Positions 1 through 5,876 of a DNA stretch of 6,547 nucleotides are shown here, in pieces. Position numbers and translations under genes: made by a program. Source of the stretch: Candidatus Omnitrophota bacterium (lineage in GTDB: Bacteria; Omnitrophota; Koll11; Zapsychrales; Fredricksoniimonadaceae). Position 1 is the stretch's first letter. The number at the start of each line of letters is the position of its first letter. A model generated the notes under the pieces. That model saw only the letters and a list, made by a program, of their open reading frames with translations. It was not told where the DNA came from and did not search any database. The stretch is taken from positions 1-6,547 of the forward strand of contig JAHFGF010000092.1 of NCBI GenBank assembly GCA_023247595.1, read 5' to 3'.

Positions 1-89
1 TCACGCAGCGATATAGCGGATGGCTTTCAGCCGTCGAGAAAGCAAGGAGCGGCGGTTCGTTTGTAAAAGAAGTAAGGAGTAAGTTGTAG
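1..89 (+). CDS. glpK: Glycerol kinase, C-terminal tail (partial)
   Basis: An open frame enters from the left edge (codons in phase with base 3) and stops at TAG 87-89. It reads TQRYSGWLSAVEKARSGG and a few more residues. The RYxGWxxAVxxA pattern is what I know from the extreme C-terminus of FGGY-family glycerol kinases, which phosphorylate glycerol to glycerol 3-phosphate in the cytoplasm. The glycerol-3-phosphate dehydrogenase gene downstream at 2019 supports the call. The last five residues (VRSKL) and the stop codon are encoded by the heptanucleotide repeat array that begins at base 71, so the native C-terminus has been replaced. Only about 28 residues are visible. Another FGGY kinase is possible. 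Confidence 0.6.
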   Translation, partial: TQRYSGWLSAVEKARSGGSFVKEVRSKL

Positions 90-161
90 GTAGTAAGCAG
101 AAAACGTTCGGTTTATTTCTACCTACTACTTACTGCCTACTATTTACGGCCTACTGCTTAC
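71..161. repeat. Inverted heptanucleotide repeat array, locus A (short spacer)
   Basis: Forward arm 71-100 holds heptads AGTAAGG, AGTAAGT, TGTAGGT, AGTAAGC plus AG. A spacer of 18 bp (101-118) follows. The reverse arm 119-161 holds CTACCTA, CTACTTA, CTGCCTA, CTATTTA, CGGCCTA, CTGCTTA plus C, which is the same repeat family in reverse complement. Bases 78-93 pair with 119-134 with one mismatch, and 71-77 can extend the stem partly, so the transcript should fold into a long hairpin. The forward arm provides the stop codon of glpK. Bases 78-100 match 5825-5847 at the carA end in 22 of 23 positions. There is no T-tract after the stem, so a classical intrinsic terminator is not supported. Confidence 0.85.
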
Positions 162-187
162 CCGGGATTTTAATAAAGGACTGGAAC

Positions 188-877
188 ATGCGGTGGTTGA
201 TCGTTGTCTGTGTTGTGTTAAGTTCTTCGTTGGCTTTTGCCGATAAGGTGCGGTTAAAATCCGGTGAGGAGTATGACGGCCGGATGCTGGATAAAAATGA
301 TGAATTTGTGATCTGGAAAACAGAGGGTGCGCCGGTCTATCTGCCGGCAAGCCAGATTGAGAGCGTAACAAAAGAGGAAAAAGTTGGCTCTAATACTGTT
401 AGTATCAGCTGCGATTTTGGTCCCAGCATTTGTAAACATTTTGTCTGTTCGTTCAGACAGCCCCTTGATTTTGGGATCGTTGAAGATTCACCGCAACAGA
501 TCCTTCTGGTCAATTCCGACAAAAAGATGAGCATAAAGATAATACCGCTGACTCCGTCCGAACCATTACATGACGAGAATATTGGTTTCTTTGGGGCGAA
601 AATGGTGGCGGGCAGCCTTGGCAAAGACATTGTCGAAATGAAAGATATAGATACGATCGTAAAAAAATTTGGTGAGCGTCAGGTGTCGGGAAGGAAGGCG
701 GTCTGGTTCTATTATCCGGAGCCAAACAATAAATATTTAATTCATCGAACATTTGTTTCGACGATTAACTGGACAGGCTTTATGGTAGAACTCGACATTT
801 ATCCTCAGCCAAATGATCAGTACGCAGAGCAGGGAGATAAAATCGCAAATGAATTCCTGGATGGTTTCACATTTTGA
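188..877 (+). CDS. Secreted protein of unknown function with N-terminal small beta-barrel-like repeat region
   Basis: The 229-residue product starts with a clear signal peptide: R2, a hydrophobic stretch at about 4-15, and a likely signal peptidase I site after A16-F17-A18, so it should be periplasmic or secreted. ATG 188 is preceded by AAAGGA (175-180) at a 7-base gap. Residues 19-62 (from DKVRLKSGEEYDG to the IESVTK region) resemble the short 'V.LKSGE...G.......V.....G....I....I..I' beta-barrel segments common in secreted proteins of uncultivated bacteria. The rest (about 70-229) has cysteines at 75, 82 and 87 and alternating hydrophobic positions, but I do not recognise a family. It lies between repeat locus A and the nuclease-like gene, 33 bp upstream of the latter. 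I assign no function. Confidence 0.8.
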   Translation: MRWLIVVCVVLSSSLAFADKVRLKSGEEYDGRMLDKNDEFVIWKTEGAPVYLPASQIESVTKEEKVGSNTVSISCDFGPSICKHFVCSFRQPLDFGIVEDSPQQILLVNSDKKMSIKIIPLTPSEPLHDENIGFFGAKMVAGSLGKDIVEMKDIDTIVKKFGERQVSGRKAVWFYYPEPNNKYLIHRTFVSTINWTGFMVELDIYPQPNDQYAEQGDKIANEFLDGFTF

Positions 878-901
878 GATGTACAAATCTGTTTTTTTCT
901 C

Positions 902-908
902 GGAGAAG
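902..908 (+). promoter_or_regulatory. Shine-Dalgarno supporting a TTG start at 911
   Basis: GGAGAAG at 902-908 places its GGAG core five bases before TTG 911. The first in-frame ATG (938) has no purine-rich stretch at a suitable distance, so the site favours the TTG start. Confidence 0.55.
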
Positions 909-910
909 TT

Positions 911-1957
911 TTGGGGCTGTTGCCTGAACACCGCGTCATGAACCAAAATCCGTCACACATTCCATCCGATTACAACAGCCTTCTGCGCAAGGTCAAGGAG
1001 ACTTTGATTGAGGGGCAGAAGCGCATTGAGTCCGAGCGCGTGCGTACGTATTGGGAAACCGGGCGCATCATTCACGGACACATTCTTAAACATTCCGATC
1101 GCGCGGAATATGGAACGCAGGTCATCCAGAAGGTTTCGAAAGATCTGGATATTGAATATTCCTTGTTGAATCGTTGTGTTCAATTTGCCAAAAAGTATCA
1201 GCGCCTGCCAATTCTCGCCCGCGGGCGAGAATTCAGCTGGAGCCATTACCGCCATTTGATCACCGTTGGCGACAACAAAAAACGTGCGCTGCTGGAAGAT
1301 GCCGCCAGCCGTAATGATTGGACGGCCCAGGAACTTGCCCAACGCATAAAGTCCCAACAGCCGGGGTCAAGAGTGCAGCCGGTCAAGAAATCACTGGACT
1401 CTCAAACATTGCTGAATCCTTTGCGAGGAGAACTTTACACGTACCGTATGGTGACGCGTCCTGTGTTGGGCGGGGGTGAAGCTTCCGGTTTGTTCGTTGA
1501 CCTGGGCTTCGGTTTTTTTCGCGAAGTCGAGAACCGCTGGGCCGAGGGAGATATTGTTCGCTCGCGACCCGCCGCAGATGCCTACAAATTTTCTAAAATA
1601 GAAGCAACAGCCAAAGAGTTATTTACCTACGCCGCGTTCGTTGAGAAGGTGGTCGACGGCGACACACTGAAAGTCCGGCTTGATCTTGGTTTTGAATCCT
1701 GGACGCGCCAGGTGTTGAGACTGCGCGGGATCGATTGTCCGGAAATGGACACTAAAGCGGGCCAGGAGGCCAAGGCCTTTGTTCAGTCGCGCCTTAAAGA
1801 AGCGCAGCAAATAATTGTGCGTAGCAGCCGGTCGGATAAATACGACCGCTATCTGGCGGATGTTTTTATCCCGGCGGGAAAAGAACCGGACGCGGGCACG
1901 GATTTTTTTCTCAATAATGTGTTGCTGGAACAAGGGCACGCGTTGAGGATGAGTTAG
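911..1957 (+). CDS. DUF1016 N-terminal domain fused to a staphylococcal-nuclease-like (thermonuclease) domain
   Basis: The 348-residue product has two modules. Residues about 20-150 match the N-terminal DUF1016/YhcG region, with the RTYWETGRII motif at 45-54 and FSWSHYRHL at 108-116. In YhcG proteins this region precedes a PDDEXK nuclease. Here, residues about 241-348 are instead an SNase fold with VVDGDT (247-252), RLRGIDCPE (270-278) and DKYDR (309-313). By alignment to S. aureus nuclease, the catalytic Arg35, Glu43 and Arg87 correspond to R270, E278 and R313, and the calcium ligands to D251 and D275, so the domain looks active. No signal peptide is seen, so a cytoplasmic nucleic-acid role is likely. 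The start is TTG with a good ribosome site; ATG 938 is the alternative. It sits between glpK and glpD among accessory sequences, which suggests acquisition. Substrate and role (defence, repair, element-borne) are unknown. Confidence 0.8.
   Translation: MGLLPEHRVMNQNPSHIPSDYNSLLRKVKETLIEGQKRIESERVRTYWETGRIIHGHILKHSDRAEYGTQVIQKVSKDLDIEYSLLNRCVQFAKKYQRLPILARGREFSWSHYRHLITVGDNKKRALLEDAASRNDWTAQELAQRIKSQQPGSRVQPVKKSLDSQTLLNPLRGELYTYRMVTRPVLGGGEASGLFVDLGFGFFREVENRWAEGDIVRSRPAADAYKFSKIEATAKELFTYAAFVEKVVDGDTLKVRLDLGFESWTRQVLRLRGIDCPEMDTKAGQEAKAFVQSRLKEAQQIIVRSSRSDKYDRYLADVFIPAGKEPDAGTDFFLNNVLLEQGHALRMS
1210..1233. repeat. Perfect 24-bp palindrome within the nuclease-fusion gene
   Basis: The half-site AATTCTCGCCCG at 1210-1221 is followed directly by its exact reverse complement at 1222-1233; the flanking bases no longer pair. 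It encodes residues ILARGREF, just before the conserved FSWSHYR motif of the DUF1016 domain, at a point where related proteins vary in length. It could be a DNA-binding site, an mRNA hairpin or an inserted palindromic unit. Confidence 0.8.
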
Positions 1958-1978
1958 CAACCCAAATTAAAAGCAAAA

Positions 1979-2012
1979 GCAGGTAGTAAGAAGTAAGTAG
2001 TACCTACTATTT
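1979..2012. repeat. Inverted heptanucleotide repeat array, locus B (no spacer)
   Basis: The forward part, about 1979-2000, contains units such as AGTAAGA and AGTAAGT. It runs straight into reverse-oriented sequence TACCTACTATTT at 2001-2012 with no spacer. The family and the order (forward then reverse) match loci A and C. It starts 21 bp after the stop of the upstream gene and ends 6 bp before the glpD start codon. It contains an in-frame stop (TAG 1998-2000) that rules out any upstream extension of glpD. Confidence 0.75.
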
Positions 2013-2018
2013 CAGACT

Positions 2019-3518
2019 ATGATTCGAGACATTTCCCAAATCAACAGACACAAATTTGACATCCTGGTCGTCGGCGGCGGCATCAACGGCGCTGCCATTG
2101 CCTATCTGGCGGCGGACAACGGATTAAGTGTCGCCTTGATTGAAAAGGGCGATTTTGCCAGCGGAACTTCCAGCAAGTCTTCCAAATTAGTTCACGGCGG
2201 CATCCGTTATTTGGAAAACCTCGAATTTGATTTGGTTTCCGAGGCGCTCAAAGAACGTTATATCCAATTTAAAAACGCGCCCTATCTGGTCAAGCCGCAG
2301 TCATTTATTATTCCGATTTATCAAAAAGATCCCCGTCCGGCGTGGATGATTAATACCGGCGTTTTTTTGTATGATTCATTGGCCGGCGGTCTGAAATTAG
2401 GTTCCCGACGGGCATTCACCGCGCAGGAGCTCATTAAAGAGGTTCCTTCTTTAAATCCCGACGGATTAAAAGGAGGAATTTTGTATTATGACGCCCAGAT
2501 GGATGATGCCCGGCTTTGTTTAGAAAATGTTTTAATCGCCTGTCAAAAAGGCGCGAGAGTGGCTAATTACGTCGAGGCTTTGTCTTTGGTTAAAGAGAAC
2601 CGCAAAACAGTCGGCGTTGTTGCCAAAGATTTATTAAGCGGACAGGTTTTTGAAATCAGGGCCAAACGCGTTGTCTGCGCGCTTGGTCCGTGGACCGAAC
2701 GCCTTTTTAAAGAGGACAGAGTTTATTCAAAACACAATGTGCGGACAACCAAAGGCATTCATCTGGTTTACAAAGGTAAAATTTCTCAACATGCCGTGGT
2801 CATTCAAACGCGCAATGACCGACGGATATTTTTTGTCATCCCCTGGATGGGCAACACCCTAATTGGGACAACGGATACCGATTATTCCGGAAGCCCGGAT
2901 CATGTGACGTGTGATAAGGAAGATGTGTCTTATTTAATCCAAGAATCCCGACGGATGTTTCCATTCGCAAATATTGAAGAGAAAAATATCATCACCACCT
3001 TTGCGGGGTTAAGGCCTTTGGTGCACGCGGACGGACAGCCGTCGAAAGTTTCCAGAAAGCATGAAATCGAAACGGTCGCCTCCGGCGTCACTTATGTTAT
3101 GGGCGGAAAATATACGACCTACCGAAAGATTGCCCAAGACTGCCTTAAGAAATTTATTTATTTGAAATCCCGTCCGGAATTGGAATATCCGTTGTACGGC
3201 AGCGGCACTCCACTTCGTACCGAAGGTGAAATTGCCGCGGAATTTGGCGTGGATGAGGCAACCGTGTCTTATTTGTTTGGCAAATACGGAATGAAATATC
3301 TAGATGTTTTGGAGCTGACCCGTGAGGACAACGAGTTGAAAGAAAAAATATGCGAGTGTTCCGAAGTCATCGGCGCGCAGATTAAATATTCCATCGATGT
3401 CGAGATGGCCCAAAACACCGACGATGTGATGACGCGCCGGTTGGGGCTGGTTTATTTGGCATGCTCTTCAAACCGGTGCCGGACGTTTATCCAGAATTGT
3501 TTTCATAACAAAAAATAG
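2019..3518 (+). CDS. glpD: FAD-dependent glycerol-3-phosphate dehydrogenase
   Basis: The 499-residue product (E. coli GlpD has 501) oxidises sn-glycerol 3-phosphate to dihydroxyacetone phosphate and passes electrons through FAD to the quinone pool at the inner face of the membrane. The FAD-binding Rossmann motif VVGGGINGAA lies at 17-26. SSKLVHGGIRYLE at 54-66, DDAR at 162-165, IPWM at 274-277, IGTTDTDY at 282-289, GLRPL at 330-334 and GGKYTTYRK at 362-370 are all signature blocks of the family. The C-terminal DAO_C region includes DDVMTRRLG at 468-476. There is no membrane segment. The start at ATG 2019 is fixed by a stop codon in the repeat just upstream, yet no Shine-Dalgarno sequence precedes it because repeat locus B ends at 2012. 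ridA follows after 28 bp. The gene probably acts with the glpK whose end is at 89. Confidence 0.96.
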   Translation: MIRDISQINRHKFDILVVGGGINGAAIAYLAADNGLSVALIEKGDFASGTSSKSSKLVHGGIRYLENLEFDLVSEALKERYIQFKNAPYLVKPQSFIIPIYQKDPRPAWMINTGVFLYDSLAGGLKLGSRRAFTAQELIKEVPSLNPDGLKGGILYYDAQMDDARLCLENVLIACQKGARVANYVEALSLVKENRKTVGVVAKDLLSGQVFEIRAKRVVCALGPWTERLFKEDRVYSKHNVRTTKGIHLVYKGKISQHAVVIQTRNDRRIFFVIPWMGNTLIGTTDTDYSGSPDHVTCDKEDVSYLIQESRRMFPFANIEEKNIITTFAGLRPLVHADGQPSKVSRKHEIETVASGVTYVMGGKYTTYRKIAQDCLKKFIYLKSRPELEYPLYGSGTPLRTEGEIAAEFGVDEATVSYLFGKYGMKYLDVLELTREDNELKEKICECSEVIGAQIKYSIDVEMAQNTDDVMTRRLGLVYLACSSNRCRTFIQNCFHNKK

Positions 3519-3546
3519 TCATGAGAAATTCTAGAAAGGATTCTTG

Positions 3547-3927
3547 ATGGGAAAAAAAATAATAAAGACCGACAAGGCGCCGCTGCCGATTGGCCCGTAT
3601 AATCAAGCTGTTGTCATTGGAAATTTGGTCTATACATCCGGCCAGATACCGCTTGATCAATCCAATGCTGTGGTCAGCGGAGGCATCAAAGAGCAGACGC
3701 AATGTGTTTTGGAAAATTTGAAAGCGGTTTTGGAAGGTGCAGACAGCGCGCTTGATAAAGTAGTCAAGACAACGGTCTTTCTGAAAAATATGGGGGATTT
3801 TGCGGCGATGAACGAGGTTTATGCCAAATATTTTGAAACCTCCTGGGCGCCCGCCCGGTCAACCATTGAAGTCGCCCGATTGCCCAAAGATGTATTAGTT
3901 GAGATTGAAGCCGTTGCGGGTATTTAA
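3547..3927 (+). CDS. ridA: RidA family 2-iminobutanoate/2-iminopropanoate deaminase
   Basis: The 126-residue cytoplasmic protein has the full RidA (YjgF/YER057c/UK114) length and signature. PIGPYNQAV is at 14-22, SGQIP at 31-35, and the C-terminal block APARSTIEVARLPKD at 101-115 followed by VEIEAVA. R104 corresponds to the catalytic arginine that holds the substrate carboxylate, and E119 to the conserved acid. RidA proteins hydrolyse reactive enamine/imine intermediates such as 2-aminoacrylate, protecting PLP enzymes. ATG 3547 is chosen because AAAGGA at 3535-3540 lies 6 bases upstream; the TTG at 3544 would leave only 3. The gene ends with two in-frame stops in a row (TAA, TGA). It is probably co-transcribed with glpD. 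Confidence 0.95.
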   Translation: MGKKIIKTDKAPLPIGPYNQAVVIGNLVYTSGQIPLDQSNAVVSGGIKEQTQCVLENLKAVLEGADSALDKVVKTTVFLKNMGDFAAMNEVYAKYFETSWAPARSTIEVARLPKDVLVEIEAVAGI

Positions 3928-3937
3928 TGAAAGAACT

Positions 3938-3958
3938 CCCTGTGGTCTTGCCACAGGG
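3938..3958 (+). repeat. Hairpin 1 of a tandem pair, TCTTG loop
   Basis: CCCTGTGG (3938-3945) pairs perfectly with CCACAGGG (3951-3958) around the loop TCTTG. It starts 10 bases after the second stop of ridA. No T-run follows (next bases TTACCG), so it is a weak candidate for an intrinsic terminator, but it could stabilise or end the glpD-ridA transcript. A sister hairpin with the same loop follows 60 bp later. Confidence 0.8.
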
Positions 3959-3990
3959 TTACCGCTCAAAGAAAATTCTAAGGAATTCCA

Positions 3991-4033
3991 TTGAACGCCC
4001 TGCGCTCTTGGCGCAGGGATATTTACGGTTCAA
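3991..4033 (+). repeat. Hairpin 2 of a tandem pair, TCTTG loop, with an outer stem
   Basis: CCCTGCGC (3998-4005) pairs with GCGCAGGG (4011-4018) around the same TCTTG loop as hairpin 1. An outer stem TTGAAC (3991-3996) with GTTCAA (4028-4033) can enclose it. The stem differs from hairpin 1 at three positions per arm but stays fully paired. A short A-rich stretch follows and there is no T-tract. Confidence 0.8.
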
Positions 4034-4046
4034 AAAGTAATTGCCC

Positions 4047-4075
4047 TTGATGTTGGCTCGACGATACAGTATAGT
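4047..4075 (+). promoter_or_regulatory. Sigma-70-type promoter for the response regulator
   Basis: The -35 TTGATG (4047-4052) and -10 TATAGT (4070-4075) are separated by exactly 17 bp and match the consensus boxes in 4/6 and 5/6 positions. The transcript should begin near 4082, leaving a leader of about 40 bases with GAAAGG (4111-4116) before ATG 4123. The promoter overlaps the upstream candidate starts (4075, 4078), which argues against them. Confidence 0.65.
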
Positions 4076-4122
4076 TGATGTGGGACACAATCATTTTCGA
4101 TCTCGGCGATGAAAGGTCAGGC

Positions 4123-4536
4123 ATGATTCCAGGAAATAAGGAAAATTCATTAACCGCGGGCAGAAAGAACGTTATCCTTTTTGTGGATGACAGCCCGGTG
4201 GACCGAGCCTATATTGAAGGCGTGCTCAGCGGCCATGGTTTCGAAGTGATCTTAGCCGAAAGCGGCGAAGAGGGCATGAAGGTTTTAAAAAGCCGAATAC
4301 CCGATTTAATCCTGCTGGATATTCTCCTTCCCAAAGTCAGCGGTATTGAAGTTTGTAAACGGATGAAGGCTGATACGACGATAGCAAAAGTTCCTATTAT
4401 TTTTTTCACCTCCATTGACACTCCGAAAAACCTCATTAATTACGCGGGTTACGGAGCGGTTGATTATCTGCACAAGTCAATTCCTCCGGTCATATTGGTT
4501 GAACAAATCCTTTCCGCTATAAACGCATCCAGATAA
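4123..4536 (+). CDS. Stand-alone receiver-domain response regulator
   Basis: The 137-residue cytoplasmic protein is a single CheY-like receiver with no output domain. The acidic pair is D22-D23 in LFVDDSPVDR, the phospho-acceptor is D66 in LILLDILLPKVSG, the switch threonine is T96 in IIFFTS, and the conserved lysine is K118 in YLHKS. The usual proline after that lysine is replaced by serine. Residues 1-15 are a polar N-terminal extension. The start is taken at ATG 4123, which has GAAAGG at 4111-4116; the frame is open from TTG 4075/ATG 4078, but those lie on the promoter -10. No histidine kinase is nearby, so it is an orphan in this window. It could act by protein-protein contact, as single-domain regulators do; the partner is unknown. 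Confidence 0.88.
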   Translation: MIPGNKENSLTAGRKNVILFVDDSPVDRAYIEGVLSGHGFEVILAESGEEGMKVLKSRIPDLILLDILLPKVSGIEVCKRMKADTTIAKVPIIFFTSIDTPKNLINYAGYGAVDYLHKSIPPVILVEQILSAINASR

Positions 4537-4621
4537 TATTGTTAAATAATGTTCAAATCTGTATAAAGACGAGTTTTATATTTTAAAAAATTGTCCAAAA
4601 CAGCCAAGTGCATTTTAATTG

Positions 4622-4639
4622 CGCAAATCGCCGCAAATC
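4622..4639. promoter_or_regulatory. Two-copy direct repeat next to the carA -35 box
   Basis: CGCAAATC occurs at 4622-4629 and again at 4632-4639, offset by exactly 10 bp, about one helical turn, and ends 3 bp before the -35 element. TTGCGCAA at 4619-4626 is an overlapping 8-bp palindrome. The placement is typical of a transcription-factor site. The regulator cannot be named from sequence. Confidence 0.45.
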
Positions 4640-4642
4640 ATC

Positions 4643-4671
4643 TTGACAACCAAAAACCCATCTACTATAGT
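4643..4671 (+). promoter_or_regulatory. Sigma-70-type promoter of carA
   Basis: A perfect -35 TTGACA (4643-4648), a 17-bp spacer and -10 TATAGT (4666-4671, 5/6 match) form the best promoter in the window. The start of transcription should be near 4678, giving a leader of about 60 bases before carA ATG 4739. A short hairpin TTAGG/CCTAA (4682-4686 with 4693-4697) lies early in the leader. The 4537-4620 stretch upstream is AT-rich and holds no gene that I can support. Confidence 0.75.
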
Positions 4672-4738
4672 GATGCAGGCTTTAGGGAAAAACCTAATCC
4701 CGCCACATATTTCCCCGACAAATTTTAAAAAGAAGTTG

Positions 4739-5833
4739 ATGAAAGACGCGATTTTATACCTGGAAGACGGCACATCGTTTCACGGTCGATCATTAAGCAC
4801 AACCGGAGAAACCGCAGGCGAAGCCGTCTTTAACACGTCCATGACAGGATACCAGGAAATCCTGACCGACCCTTCCTACGCCGGACAGATAGTCATTATG
4901 ACCTATCCCTTGATCGGCAATTACGGCGTCAATAACGAAGATGTTGAATCCAACGGCGTGCATGTCAAAGGTTTTGTCGTCAAGGAATTTGCCCGGCGGC
5001 ATTCCAACTACCGCGCCACCCAAAGCCTCACGGATTATTTAAACGAACATAAAATCATCGCGATTGAAGGCGTGGACACCCGCGCTTTAACCCGTCATCT
5101 GCGTTTGGCCGGAGCCATGAAGGCGATAATTTCCACGGAAGATTTTGACGCCAAAAGCCTTAAGAAAAAATTAGATGCCGCCCCTTCCATGGAAGGAGCC
5201 GATTGGGTTAAAGCGGTTTCAACAGATAAGAAATATGTCTGGAAGGCCCAAAGCAAAAAGCTTTATAAAGTCGCGGCCATTGATTGCGGGATCAAATTTA
5301 ACATTATTCGAATCCTCAACAGCTTGGGTTGTGAAGTGCATGTCTTTCCTTCCAATTCTACTTTTGATGAAGTCATGGCTGTCGAACCCGACGGGCTTTT
5401 TCTTTCTAACGGTCCCGGCGATCCGGCCGCGGTTACCTCTGTCATTGAACTGACACGGCGAAGTTTAGGCAGGGTGCCGATTTTCGGCATTTGCCTGGGC
5501 AATCAAATTGTCGGTCTTGCCTTGGGCGGAAAGACTTACAAAATGAAATTTGGACATCACGGGGCCAACCATCCCGTCAGGGATTCGGAGAACAAATGCA
5601 TCAGCATAACGTCTCAGAACCATGGATTTTGCGTTGACATCAAAAGCCTTAATGCCGCTGAAGTTGAGATCATTCACACGAATCTTAACGACAACACGGT
5701 GGAAGGTTTGCGCCATAAAAAATATCCGCTGTTCTCAATACAATATCACCCCGAAGCCGCGCCAGGCCCGCATGACGCGATGTATTTGTTTAAGGAGTTT
5801 ATTGAGATGATGGAGCGGGCAAAGAGTAAGTAG
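4739..5833 (+). CDS. carA: Carbamoyl-phosphate synthase small subunit (glutamine amidotransferase)
   Basis: The 364-residue product is a full-length CarA. It hydrolyses glutamine and channels ammonia to CarB, which makes carbamoyl phosphate for arginine and pyrimidine synthesis in the cytoplasm. The N-terminal CarA-specific domain starts at AILYLEDGTSFHG (4-16), with FNTSMTGYQE at 31-40 and SYAGQIVIMTYPLIGNYG at 46-63. The class I amidotransferase domain has LSNGPGDP at 222-229, nucleophile C252 in FGICLGNQ, SQNHGF at 292-297, and the histidine and acid H337 and E339 in QYHPEA. ATG 4739 matches the family N-terminus; the open frame reaches back to TTG 4619, but that lies upstream of the promoter. 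The ribosome site is weak (AAGAAG at 4730-4735). The last two residues (SK) and the stop TAG 5831-5833 are provided by the heptad array. carB is displaced 512 bp downstream by the inserted element. Confidence 0.97.
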   Translation: MKDAILYLEDGTSFHGRSLSTTGETAGEAVFNTSMTGYQEILTDPSYAGQIVIMTYPLIGNYGVNNEDVESNGVHVKGFVVKEFARRHSNYRATQSLTDYLNEHKIIAIEGVDTRALTRHLRLAGAMKAIISTEDFDAKSLKKKLDAAPSMEGADWVKAVSTDKKYVWKAQSKKLYKVAAIDCGIKFNIIRILNSLGCEVHVFPSNSTFDEVMAVEPDGLFLSNGPGDPAAVTSVIELTRRSLGRVPIFGICLGNQIVGLALGGKTYKMKFGHHGANHPVRDSENKCISITSQNHGFCVDIKSLNAAEVEIIHTNLNDNTVEGLRHKKYPLFSIQYHPEAAPGPHDAMYLFKEFIEMMERAKSK

Positions 5834-5868
5834 TAGGTAGTAAGCAGTAAATAGTCAGCAGTAAGTAG
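5825..5868 (+). repeat. Heptanucleotide array, left arm of locus C
   Basis: Six consecutive units are AGTAAGT, AGTAGGT, AGTAAGC, AGTAAAT, AGTCAGC and AGTAAGT, plus a trailing AG. The TAG across units 1-2 is the carA stop. Because 7 is not a multiple of 3 and most units hold TAA or TAG, stops fall in all three forward frames. Confidence 0.9.
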
Positions 5869-5876
5869 AAGGCGAA

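Noticed and set aside
71..161. CRISPR array
   Set aside because: Units are 7 bp, directly adjacent and degenerate, without unique spacers of constant length, and there are no cas genes.
878..910. T-rich stretch (890-896) as an intrinsic terminator
   Set aside because: No stable GC-rich stem precedes it, and the next gene's ribosome site follows directly.
953..1357. Minus-strand open frame opposite the nuclease fusion, and similar frames opposite glpD, carA and others
   Set aside because: They mirror strongly supported plus-strand genes, have no recognisable family features and no ribosome sites that stand out.
4034..4074. Short open stretch reading VIALDVGSTIQYS, similar to the start of ASKHA-type ATPases
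   Set aside because: It stops at once, has no continuation in another frame that I could follow, and overlaps a well-formed promoter. It may be a decayed remnant, but the evidence is too thin.
4075..4122. N-terminal extension of the response regulator from TTG 4075 or ATG 4078 (a TIIFDLG stretch reminiscent of HAD enzymes)
   Set aside because: The codons overlap or closely follow the -10 box and lie ahead of the likely transcription start, while ATG 4123 has a good ribosome site. The HAD resemblance is only a few residues.
4619..4738. Upstream extension of the carA frame starting at TTG 4619 (40 extra codons)
   Set aside because: It starts upstream of, and reads through, a strong TTGACA/TATAGT promoter, and CarA family proteins begin at the ATG 4739 position.
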